A stretch of DNA of 50,474 nt from Butyrivibrio sp. Lineage in GTDB: Bacteria > Bacillota > Clostridia > Lachnospirales > Lachnospiraceae. Where the stretch lies: the NCBI RefSeq assembly GCF_017635265.1, contig NZ_JAGBLU010000150.1:1-50474 (forward strand). The letters run 5' to 3'. A model generated the notes under the pieces. That model ran no database searches, had not been told where the DNA came from, and was given only the letters and a program-made list of their open reading frames with translations. This document shows, piece after piece, positions 43,935 through 50,474 of the stretch (the first letter of the stretch is position 1; every line of letters starts with the position of its first letter). A program made the translations under genes and the position numbers.

Positions 43935-43964
43935 TTTATACGAAGTAAATAGCGTTTGTGGCAA
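43935..43964 (-). promoter_or_regulatory. Promoter of the GG-leader peptide gene
   Basis: On the minus strand TTGCCA (43959-43964), 18-bp spacer, TATAAA (43935-43940), about 85 nt before the ribosome binding site. It lies just beyond the stop of the upstream membrane-protein gene. Confidence 0.55.
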
Positions 43965-43969
43965 AAATT

Positions 43970-44437
43970 TTAATTATATTTTTTCATAAGCTGTTTTAAA
44001 AACAGCGGCTGGAATATAAATATAAGAACATAGCCCACAATAAAGCAGATAACAAGTGAATGAAGAAACATCGGGATGAACGAAAGCTGCGCCATTCCGC
44101 CACTTTGCTTCATAGCCATTGTATATGCAAGCAGCACCATAACGAAAGTTATAAGCGGTGTATAGATAAGATTTGAAATAAGGCTGCTTAAAAGACGCTC
44201 TTTTATAGTTCCCTGCGCAAAGCCTGCCCTGCGGCATACATCACCGGTTATTTTTCCCACAGGAACCAAAAATCCGATAAAAATACTGATGATCGCACTT
44301 ACAATGAAACTAAATAAAAATCCTACAGGCGTAAAATGACCTGAAGAAATCGTCCCTGTAAGAGCAAGACAAAAGCTCATAAGAATTCCCATTCTGATTC
44401 CCATTTGTCTGCCGATTTTTTTCATCTGTTCATTCAT
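43970..44437 (-). CDS. Small membrane protein, possibly duplicated DUF2798-like
   Basis: 155 residues with four hydrophobic segments in two similar pairs: MGIRMGILMSFCLALTGTIS with FLFSFIVSAIISIFIGFLVP, and LISNLIYTPLITFVMVLLAYTMA with FLHSLVICFIVGYVLIFIFQPL. The internal pseudo-repeat suggests a duplicated two-helix unit; DUF2798 is my best guess, not certain. It has AGGAGG 11 nt upstream, and its ATG overlaps the stop of an 18-codon frame. Role unknown; next to the GG-leader peptide it could be an immunity or accessory protein, which is inference. Confidence 0.7.
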   Translation of the reverse strand: MNEQMKKIGRQMGIRMGILMSFCLALTGTISSGHFTPVGFLFSFIVSAIISIFIGFLVPVGKITGDVCRRAGFAQGTIKERLLSSLISNLIYTPLITFVMVLLAYTMAMKQSGGMAQLSFIPMFLHSLVICFIVGYVLIFIFQPLFLKQLMKKYN

Positions 44438-44490
44438 CTTTTCCGAAACCTCCTCTTCATATTCTCATGATCTTCCATCCAATACGTCAT
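44434..44490 (-). CDS. 18-residue upstream peptide, coupled to the membrane protein
   Basis: ATG 44490 with AAAGGA 8 nt upstream opens MTYWMEDHENMKRRFRKR. The stop TGA overlaps the ATG of the membrane-protein gene (ATGA), and that gene's AGGAGG lies within the frame. The geometry suggests translational coupling or an attenuating leader peptide. The peptide's basic C-terminus may be only a by-product of the AGGAGG site (Arg-Arg). Confidence 0.45.
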   Translation of the reverse strand: MTYWMEDHENMKRRFRKR

Positions 44491-44512
44491 TTGCAATGTC
44501 CTTTCATGTTTA

Positions 44513-44518
44513 ATTATA
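44513..44518 (-). promoter_or_regulatory. Possible -10 box for the small membrane-protein operon
   Basis: Perfect TATAAT on the minus strand, 23 nt before the upstream peptide ATG; no convincing -35. A 10-bp inverted repeat AATGGAATTA/TAATTCCATT lies about 80-90 nt apart upstream of it (near 44529 and 44625). Confidence 0.35.
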
Positions 44519-44631
44519 ATCTCATTTTAATGGAATTACGATATATAATAAATGTCTATCTGATTGAAAACAGTTACTAATACTATTTTACTTATTGTTT
44601 TGTTATTAATAATAAAATGTATAATTCCATT

Positions 44632-45432
44632 TTAAGAACTTTTCTCAAGCACATAATCCGAATAGCTCATGCCTGTATATTTTTTAAAGCACCTCCCAAA
44701 ATAATTGGGATCAGGAATCCCGACTTCAGAAGCAGTCTGATACATTTTGTAGCCAAGTTCTGCATATCGAAGGGCTTTTTTCATCCGAAGATCCGTAAGA
44801 TATTTTGCAAAGTTTTTGCCTGTGTCTGCTTTGAATTTTCGTGACAAATAGCTTACGCTAAACCCAAAATTCTGGGCAATAAAGGTAAGATTAAGCTTGG
44901 GGTCCGTGAAATTTTCCATTACATACTTTTCTATAAGCTCCGTAGAATTAACTTCTCCGGAAAGTTCTTCCAAACCGGATAGTTTATCGAAATCATCTCC
45001 TTCAGCATCCCTTTCCGAATTATTCCTTCGCATCAGATTTTGCTCTGCCCCATCAAGCTTTTCTTTTGCTCTCTCTAAAACCTTTGTAACTTCCGCTCTT
45101 ATCATAGGCTTTAGCATATAGTCAAAAACAGGAAGAGATACGCATTTCCTCGCATATTCAAACTGATCTATCGCCGTCATTATAATAATGATAAGGTTTG
45201 GATATCTTGAGGTGGCGATTTCCGTAAACTCTATTCCATCCATAAAAGGCATGGATATGTCCACAAAAGCAATGTCCGGTCTTATCTCATCAATTACATT
45301 TATAGCTTCAATTCCGCTTGCCGCCTCGCCGACAACCTCCATTCCAAGGCTCTCGTAATCAATTGCGGCCTTCATAAGTTTTCTAGCTGATTCTTCATCG
45401 TCAATTACCATAACCCTGTATATTCTTCCCAT
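44632..45432 (-). CDS. Response regulator, CheY-like receiver with AraC DNA-binding domain
   Basis: 266 residues. The receiver (~1-120) has VMVIDDEESA, phosphoacceptor Asp in DIAFVDISMPFMDG, and a Thr/Lys pair (IIMTAID, YMLKPM). A linker follows, then an AraC-type double helix-turn-helix (~165-262: LNLTFIAQNFGFSVSYLSRKFKADTGKNFAKYLTDLRM and ASEVGIPDPNYFGRCFKKYTGMSYSDY). Transcription activator of the YesN type, usually for carbohydrate-uptake genes. ATG 45432 with GGGAGAG upstream; earlier in-frame codons lack support. Cotranscribed with the kinase (61-nt gap). Confidence 0.94.
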   Translation of the reverse strand: MGRIYRVMVIDDEESARKLMKAAIDYESLGMEVVGEAASGIEAINVIDEIRPDIAFVDISMPFMDGIEFTEIATSRYPNLIIIIMTAIDQFEYARKCVSLPVFDYMLKPMIRAEVTKVLERAKEKLDGAEQNLMRRNNSERDAEGDDFDKLSGLEELSGEVNSTELIEKYVMENFTDPKLNLTFIAQNFGFSVSYLSRKFKADTGKNFAKYLTDLRMKKALRYAELGYKMYQTASEVGIPDPNYFGRCFKKYTGMSYSDYVLEKSS

Positions 45433-45493
45433 AATAGTCTCTCCCAAAACATCTATATTTAAAATACCTGTACCGGTCAGCTCCTTAAATAGT

Positions 45494-47245
45494 TCAAAAA
45501 ACACCGGGAATTACAAACTCAATTTCAGTATATTCCCCAATCTCACTTTCAATCCTGACAACATCCTCTTTTCCGGTGTAATATCTTATTCGCTCTATAG
45601 TCCCCCAAAGCCCAAAGCTCTCAGTATCAAGATCATTCTTGTCCTTCCTCTCAAGGGACAGTATCTGATCTATTTTATCCTGACTCATTCCTATTCCGGT
45701 ATCACGAACGATCAAATGCAGATTACCATCTTCAAGTCTGCTGCTTATCTTTATTTTACCTCTTTCACCCTTTAATCGTATACCGTGATATATACTGTTT
45801 TCCACAAGCGGCTGCAAAATAAGCTTTGGAACCACAAATTCCTGTGTATTCTCAGCTATGTCATACTCATCTTCCAAAATATCGCCGTATCTTAGTTTTT
45901 GAAGAGAAAGATAATCCTTAACTATCCACACTTCTCTTGAAAGTGGTATTGCTCTGTCGCCTTTGCTCAAAAAATTTCTGTAAAAGCTTCCAAGGGTTTC
46001 AAGGGCATCATGAACATTTCCGGCCCCGGCATCCAAAGCCATGAAGCCTATTGTCTCAATGGAATTATAAAGAAAATGAGGTTTTATCTGCTCCTGCAGC
46101 ACTCTCATTTCTGCCCTCTGAAGCGTCTTTTCTTTTTCCATGAGCTTGTCAATAAGGTCATTAACATGATCGATCATTCCGTTGTAGTCTCCCTGCAGCA
46201 TGTCAAGCTCGCTATACGGAACATCTACATTTATCTTCTTAAGTTCTCCAAGCTCTCTGTTTTTCTCCATGGAGCCTGACAATTCAAAGATAGGATCTGT
46301 TATGTTCTGTCTGATAAAAGAAACCACAAAAACCGCGAGAATAATAAAAACTATCATCAAAAAAAGCAGTACGTACAGCATTCTGAAAGGAATACCTTCT
46401 GTTCCGTAGGGTGACACCCTGAGAATTACTATGGGGAGGTCACCGACAAGGCACCCTGACAGCAGCTCCTTTTCACCACCAATAAAAACATCCTCATGCT
46501 TTATGGTGGGGCTTATGAATTGCGTATCAAAAAAATCCACATATTTTTTGTTCCCCGCAAGAAAAGTCCCGTCACTTCCCATGATACATATATTGTCATA
46601 GCTTAGTCGTGCAAGCATTCTCTCAAACACCAGCGATGATATATTCATCATGAGAATTCCGGTTCTTTTTTGAGAATCTATATCGTAAATTGCTCTTCCG
46701 ATGGTAACTACAGGTCTTCCGTCCTGCTTGGAAGCTATTTTGTTACTGTTAAGAGAAACAACCGCCCTTCCAAGCCCCTCATAGATGTCACATTTCCACT
46801 CATTACTGTTCATAAGACCATAATCATATTTATATGTAAAACGGTTTGTTGCCAGCATTATCATGTCTTCTCTGAATATCATCACGCTGTCAACTCCCTC
46901 GGTTACATTCAGAATATCCATAACGCCATATCTGGCATCGTTTATCATACTGATATCCACCGACAGCATTCTGGCCCTTAGGAATGTAAGTACTCTGTCA
47001 TCTATCATTATCAGCCTGGAAAGAGATGTATACTTTTGTATATCGGAACTTATGTTGCTTGAAAGCGTCTTAAGAACATTTTCAGAATCTCTGATGGCGT
47101 AATCTCTTTGTTCCTGCTTCGTAATAATGTAAGTAGAAAGAGCAAAAACAACAGTCGCCACGAGAACTATTCCCAGAATAAGCCTTTTCAGGCTAAAAGA
47201 AAGCGTATTTTGCTTATTATTTTTATTGATCAGCCAATATTTCAT
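45494..47245 (-). CDS. YesM-type sensor histidine kinase
   Basis: 583 residues. Membrane helices at ~22-44 (LKRLILGIVLVATVVFALSTYII) and ~290-315 (VLLFLMIVFIILAVFVV) enclose a large extracellular sensor region; a HAMP-like segment and the His_kinase domain follow, with the phosphoacceptor in LQEQIKPHFLYNSIETI. The ATPase has the N box QPLVENSIYHGI, DTGIGMS and GLWGTIERI. Partner of the AraC-type regulator downstream. The usual target of such pairs is a sugar ABC operon; the MalG-type gene at 49477 belongs to one, on the far side of ktrAB. The ligand cannot be read from sequence. Confidence 0.94.
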   Translation of the reverse strand: MKYWLINKNNKQNTLSFSLKRLILGIVLVATVVFALSTYIITKQEQRDYAIRDSENVLKTLSSNISSDIQKYTSLSRLIMIDDRVLTFLRARMLSVDISMINDARYGVMDILNVTEGVDSVMIFREDMIMLATNRFTYKYDYGLMNSNEWKCDIYEGLGRAVVSLNSNKIASKQDGRPVVTIGRAIYDIDSQKRTGILMMNISSLVFERMLARLSYDNICIMGSDGTFLAGNKKYVDFFDTQFISPTIKHEDVFIGGEKELLSGCLVGDLPIVILRVSPYGTEGIPFRMLYVLLFLMIVFIILAVFVVSFIRQNITDPIFELSGSMEKNRELGELKKINVDVPYSELDMLQGDYNGMIDHVNDLIDKLMEKEKTLQRAEMRVLQEQIKPHFLYNSIETIGFMALDAGAGNVHDALETLGSFYRNFLSKGDRAIPLSREVWIVKDYLSLQKLRYGDILEDEYDIAENTQEFVVPKLILQPLVENSIYHGIRLKGERGKIKISSRLEDGNLHLIVRDTGIGMSQDKIDQILSLERKDKNDLDTESFGLWGTIERIRYYTGKEDVVRIESEIGEYTEIEFVIPGVF

Positions 47246-47296
47246 TTCCCCGATATCCCCGAATACCCACTTAAATCTTGTATGATACTCTCACGT

Positions 47297-47317
47297 AATC
47301 CGCAGTATATGCGGATT
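47297..47317. other. Hairpin in the kinase-ktrB divergent region
   Basis: AATCCGCA/TGCGGATT, 8 perfect pairs with a GTATA loop, 52 nt upstream of the kinase start on the minus strand; GATTTC-T-GAAATC overlaps it at 47313-47326. Could be a leader structure or a regulator site; no T tract. Confidence 0.4.
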
Positions 47318-47372
47318 TCTGAAATCTACATATTGCTTTAATTATAACCGATTTTTTATAAATTGCGCCTGC

Positions 47373-47401
47373 TTGTTAAGTAAATGACATGGAAGTATAA
47401 T
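47373..47401 (+). promoter_or_regulatory. ktrB-ktrA promoter
   Basis: TTGTTA (47373-47378), 17-bp spacer, perfect TATAAT (47396-47401), about 20 nt before AGGAGG. The leader is too short for a c-di-AMP (ydaO) riboswitch. Confidence 0.8.
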
Positions 47402-47436
47402 TCTGTTTAATAACCTTTTTTCAGGAGGATAATTTT

Positions 47437-48804
47437 TTGAAAAAATGGAGTTTTTCTTCAGAACATCTTATACCACTTAGTTTTTTGGGAGCCATATTAA
47501 TTGGAACTGTTCTTTTGCTCCTTCCTGTATCATCCGCCCGTGGATGTTCAACTGACTTTATGACAGCTCTTTTTACTGCAACCACATCTGTATGCGTTAC
47601 AGGCCTTATTGTGGTCGATACCTACAGCCACTGGAGTATCTTCGGTCAGGCTGTCATCATGATCCTTGCGCAGATCGGTGGTCTTGGAATCATTACAGTC
47701 GCCGCATTGTTCATGCTCTTTACCAGAAAAAAGTTTTCAATGGGCCAAAGAATAATGCTAAAGGATGCCCTTAACTTAAATGAGCGATCAGGCATCTTAA
47801 AAATGCTGGTTCGTATCATACGTGGAACTCTCATTGTTGAGTTAGTCGGAGCCATCCTCTATTCCATCAGTTTTATCCCTCTTCTGGGATATAAAAAGGG
47901 AATCTGGGCATCTGTTTTCAATTCTGTATCAGCCTTTTGTAATGCCGGAATGGATGTTGTGGGTCCAAGCAGCATGGCTGTTTTTAATTCAAACGTATTG
48001 GTACTTTCCACTACCATGGTGCTCATAATCCTTGGTGGTCTTGGCTATGTGGTCTGGTTTGACCTTACCTCCGCAGTAGTAAATGGTATAAAAAAGAAAT
48101 ATACTCCGCTGCTTATCTGGAAAAGACTATCCGAACATACCAAGCTTGTTCTTTCACTTACGTTTATCCTCTTGTTACTCGGCACCCTGTCTTTCTTTTT
48201 CTTTGAATATAACAATGCCAAAACAATCGGAAATATGCCGTTTTCTCAAAAACTGCTTAACAGTCTGTTTGAATCAGTAACCCTTAGAACTGCCGGATTT
48301 TCAAGCTTTTCACAAAAATCAATGACTGATATATCCTGCATCATGGCTTATTTACTCATGTTTATCGGTGGTTCACCTGTAGGAACCGCCGGTGGAATCA
48401 AAACTGTCACTTTTTTCCTGGCAGCTTTGAATATTTTTAGCTACATTAACAATGATGATAAAAATCTTGTGTTTAACCGCAAAGTTTCTTATGAGCTTAT
48501 GCGCAAAGCTTCCGTAATCCTGACTGTCAGCGCATTTACGGCTGTCTTATTTACTCTTTTACTAATGGCAACAAACCCATCAGTTTCAATTACCGATGCC
48601 TTGTTTGAGATAATTAGCGCATCCGCCACAGTCGGGCTTTCCCGGGACATAACATCCACCCTGAACACGGCAGGGCGGATTATCGTAATTATATCAATGT
48701 ACCTCGGAAGGATTGGACCTATTTCCATGGCAATCTTTTTTGCCAAAAGAAAACCCAAAAACAATTCAGCTCAATATATCGAAGGCAATTTTTATGTAGG
48801 ATAA
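47437..48804 (+). CDS. ktrB: Potassium uptake channel subunit, KtrB/TrkH family
   Basis: 455 residues in four pseudo-repeats, each with a pore loop carrying the selectivity residues: TTSVCVTGL, AFCNAGMDV, LRTAGFSS and SATVGLSRD. Forms the dimeric K+ (or Na+-coupled) channel in the membrane, gated by the RCK protein encoded next. The start is TTG at 47437, 8 nt after a perfect AGGAGG (47423-47428); the next ATG is farther inside the first helix. Length and partner gene fit KtrAB rather than TrkH of proteobacteria. Confidence 0.93.
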   Translation: MKKWSFSSEHLIPLSFLGAILIGTVLLLLPVSSARGCSTDFMTALFTATTSVCVTGLIVVDTYSHWSIFGQAVIMILAQIGGLGIITVAALFMLFTRKKFSMGQRIMLKDALNLNERSGILKMLVRIIRGTLIVELVGAILYSISFIPLLGYKKGIWASVFNSVSAFCNAGMDVVGPSSMAVFNSNVLVLSTTMVLIILGGLGYVVWFDLTSAVVNGIKKKYTPLLIWKRLSEHTKLVLSLTFILLLLGTLSFFFFEYNNAKTIGNMPFSQKLLNSLFESVTLRTAGFSSFSQKSMTDISCIMAYLLMFIGGSPVGTAGGIKTVTFFLAALNIFSYINNDDKNLVFNRKVSYELMRKASVILTVSAFTAVLFTLLLMATNPSVSITDALFEIISASATVGLSRDITSTLNTAGRIIVIISMYLGRIGPISMAIFFAKRKPKNNSAQYIEGNFYVG

Positions 48805-48816
48805 AGGAGAATCAAA

Positions 48817-49467
48817 ATGAAAAAATCAGTTGCAGTTTTAGGACTTGGAAGATACGGAATCAGCCTTGCAAAAAGTCTTTTTGAAATGGGTGCAGACGTG
48901 CTTGTTGCTGATCAAAATGAAGATCTTGTAAAGGAAATGGCAGATTTCTGCACCGTTGGCATATGTGCCGACCTTGAAAACGAAGAAGAAATAAAGGCAC
49001 TTGATATAAAAAACATGGACATTGTTGTCTGTGCCATGGGCAGGAATCTGTCTGCAAGCATCATGTCTGTTGCAGTTGCAAAAGAGCTGGGCGTTCCTTT
49101 GGTTGTAGCAAAAAGTTCCTCAGAAAGGATGTCTTCAATACTCAAAAAAGTCGGAGCAGACAAGATCATCATTCCTGAGGACTTTGGTGGTTTGCAATCT
49201 GCACGAATCCTGATCTCAGACTCATTTATTGACTACTTCCAGCTCGATGAAAACCTCTCAATGGTGGAAATCAAACCAAAAGAAAGCTGGATAGGCAAAA
49301 ATCTTATGGAGCTTGATCTTCGTAAAAAATACAAGCTCAATGTTGTAGCTGTTAAAAACAACCGGACAAAGTGGGGCTTTGTCGACCCTACCCGAAATCT
49401 TACTTCCGATACCACACTCCTTGTAGTCATCGAGACCAATGAACTTGGTAAACTGAGCAAAACCTGA
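48817..49467 (+). CDS. ktrA: RCK gating protein of the potassium channel, KtrA/TrkA family
   Basis: 216 residues, cytoplasmic. RCK_N with the nucleotide-binding GLGRYGISLAKSLFEMGADVLVADQNEDLV (~residues 9-38), then a TrkA_C domain (~135-216: LSMVEIKPKESWIGKNLMELDLRKKYKLNVVAV), which in some KtrA proteins binds c-di-AMP. AAAGGAG precedes ATG by 8 nt. Operates as an octameric ring on KtrB. Confidence 0.95.
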   Translation: MKKSVAVLGLGRYGISLAKSLFEMGADVLVADQNEDLVKEMADFCTVGICADLENEEEIKALDIKNMDIVVCAMGRNLSASIMSVAVAKELGVPLVVAKSSSERMSSILKKVGADKIIIPEDFGGLQSARILISDSFIDYFQLDENLSMVEIKPKESWIGKNLMELDLRKKYKLNVVAVKNNRTKWGFVDPTRNLTSDTTLLVVIETNELGKLSKT

Positions 49468-49476
49468 TTCGTCTCT

Positions 49477-50325
49477 TTACCCCTTAACGGCGCCAGCTAT
49501 AAAGCTGGCCTGTATCTTGCCGCTAAGGAATATATAGAATATAAGGGTTGGAAACGTTGCTATAACAAGTGCTGCGCCAATCGGTCCCCAATCTGTTGTA
49601 TGCTGACCTGAAAGTGCTTTTATACCAACAGGAAGTGTTCTGTGTGCCGAATCGGAAATAAATACATTGGCAAACATGAACTCGTTCCAGCACTGAAGAT
49701 ATGAGTAAACTCCTACAGTTGAAACCGCAGGCTTCATAAGAGGAAGTATTATCTTAAAAAATGTTCCGAAAAGCCCGCATCCGTCTATTCTGGCCGCTTC
49801 ATCAAGTGCTGTCGGTATTTCTGCCATAAAGCCCGAACAGATAAGGATTGCCATTGACAGCGCAAAGGCCGAATAGGGAACGATAAGCGTCGAATACTTA
49901 TTGAGCCAGTGCAGCTTTGACAAAACAACGTAAACAGGCACGATTGATGCCTGAATCGGGATTGTCAGTCCCAGCATAAAAAATGCATTTGCAAGTCCGC
50001 TGAATTTCCATTTTATTCTGGTAATTGCATAACATGCCATCATGGCTGCCATCATGGAAATTGCTATAGCAAGTGTTGTAACCAGTAAACTGTTAAAAAA
50101 ATACAATCCCATATTTCCCGTATTCATGGCCGACGAGTAATTGGACCACAGCCACTGCTTAGGAAGACCAATTACATTTTTTCCAAAAATTTCTTCGTTG
50201 GATTTTAATGAAAACGTGAACATGAAGTAAATAGGAAAAAGGTTTACAATAGCCCAAAAGACTAAAAAAATATTTGTAATAACCTTTAAATAAGGTCTTT
50301 CTTCCTTAAGTGTGTAACTTTCCAT
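49477..50325 (-). CDS. Carbohydrate ABC transporter permease, MalG type
   Basis: 282 residues with six membrane helices and the EAA loop DEAARIDGCGLFGTFFKIILPLMKP for ATPase docking. It has the sugar-permease features WSNYSSAM, QCWNEFMFANVFI and a C-terminal QASFIAGAVKG. ATG 50325 is preferred over a TTG two codons earlier because AGGAT lies 9 nt upstream. Last gene of a minus-strand operon whose MalF-type and substrate-binding partners should lie right of the window; convergent to ktrA with a 9-nt gap. Substrate unknown. Confidence 0.94.
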   Translation of the reverse strand: MESYTLKEERPYLKVITNIFLVFWAIVNLFPIYFMFTFSLKSNEEIFGKNVIGLPKQWLWSNYSSAMNTGNMGLYFFNSLLVTTLAIAISMMAAMMACYAITRIKWKFSGLANAFFMLGLTIPIQASIVPVYVVLSKLHWLNKYSTLIVPYSAFALSMAILICSGFMAEIPTALDEAARIDGCGLFGTFFKIILPLMKPAVSTVGVYSYLQCWNEFMFANVFISDSAHRTLPVGIKALSGQHTTDWGPIGAALVIATFPTLIFYIFLSGKIQASFIAGAVKG

Positions 50326-50351
50326 ATTCAATCATCCTAGTATAGTAATGA

Positions 50352-50371
50352 TGTAGTCATTAAGGACTACA
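50352..50371. other. Perfect 7-bp hairpin upstream of malG-type gene
   Basis: TGTAGTC-ATTAAG-GACTACA, 27 nt before the ATG. No T tract, so not an intrinsic terminator; possibly a processing or stabilising stem between operon genes. Bases 50372-50474 hold no complete gene. Confidence 0.45.
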
Positions 50372-50474
50372 GTTAATAGTTTCTATTTCCAAATCTAAGT
50401 AATGATTGAAGGGAGGATTCCCCTCTCATCAGATATCATCAAGGAGCTTTACTAACAGTTATACATGTCTGTAG

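Noticed and set aside
47402-47436. c-di-AMP riboswitch before ktrB
   Set aside because: Only about 30 nt lie between the predicted start and the start codon, far too short for the ydaO fold.
49492-49509. GCCAGCT/AGCTGGC stem as terminator between ktrA and the MalG-type gene
   Set aside because: It lies in the coding end of the MalG-type gene and has no T tract on either strand.
1-50474. tRNA, rRNA, CRISPR array, prophage or complete insertion sequence
   Set aside because: No cloverleaf-like tRNA, no rRNA sequence, no regularly spaced direct repeats and no transposase or integrase coding region was seen. A software scan (tRNAscan-SE, CRISPR finder) would settle this.
50439-50474. Tail of the upstream MalF-type permease gene at the right edge
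   Set aside because: One minus frame is open to a TGA here, but a dozen codons without a recognisable permease C-terminus are not enough to call it.

Overview
The window looks like chromosomal DNA of a low-GC, Gram-positive-type gut or rumen anaerobe, most likely a Lachnospiraceae close to Butyrivibrio. The basis is strong AGGAGG-type ribosome binding sites, Firmicutes-style r-protein, purF-purB and KtrAB genes, a YesM/AraC-type two-component pair, a PL9-type pectate lyase, and the large DUF5716/DUF5717-like pair that I associate with this group. The assignment is by recognition only; no database was searched.

Layout. 1-1312: start of the S10 ribosomal operon on the minus strand (rplC cut by the window edge, rpsJ) with its promoter and a long folded leader. 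1644-2507: an RlmI-like SAM methyltransferase on the plus strand. 2516-13520: a secondary-metabolite operon on the minus strand, made of a MATE exporter, a 3046-residue NRPS (A-T-C-A-T-C-A-T-R) ending in a reductase, and a possible 23-codon reading frame embedded in hairpins. 13758-20145: a secreted four-repeat protein and a MoxR-DUF58-VWA-VWA-TPR (Bat/Moc-like) membrane-associated cluster. 20201-23950: metF, purB and purF, behind a good promoter. 24048-31024: a four-gene operon of unknown function with a degenerate Hsp70-like protein and a 1196-residue repeat protein.

31110-35984: a MacB-like ABC export system (ATPase, adaptor, two FtsX-type permeases). 36120-38762: a membrane-anchored PL9-type pectate lyase. 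Divergent from it, 39022-42953 is a plus-strand ferric-siderophore uptake operon with an operator-like triple repeat at its promoter. 43006-43648 is a 640-bp imperfect palindrome without a credible gene. It is followed by a 62-residue peptide gene with a double-glycine leader (minus strand) and a small membrane protein preceded by an 18-codon upstream frame. 44632-47245: YesM-type sensor kinase and AraC-type response regulator. 47437-49467: KtrAB potassium uptake. 49477-50325: a MalG-type sugar permease whose operon partners lie outside the window.

The most promising material for something new: the NRPS-reductase/MATE operon (predicted tripeptide aldehyde, alcohol or cyclic imine), the Hsp70-like four-gene cassette, the giant palindrome with structurally conserved but sequence-diverged arms, and the adjoining GG-leader Cys/His peptide. 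Secreted and envelope functions are over-represented (pectate lyase, Bat cluster, ABC exporter, siderophore uptake).
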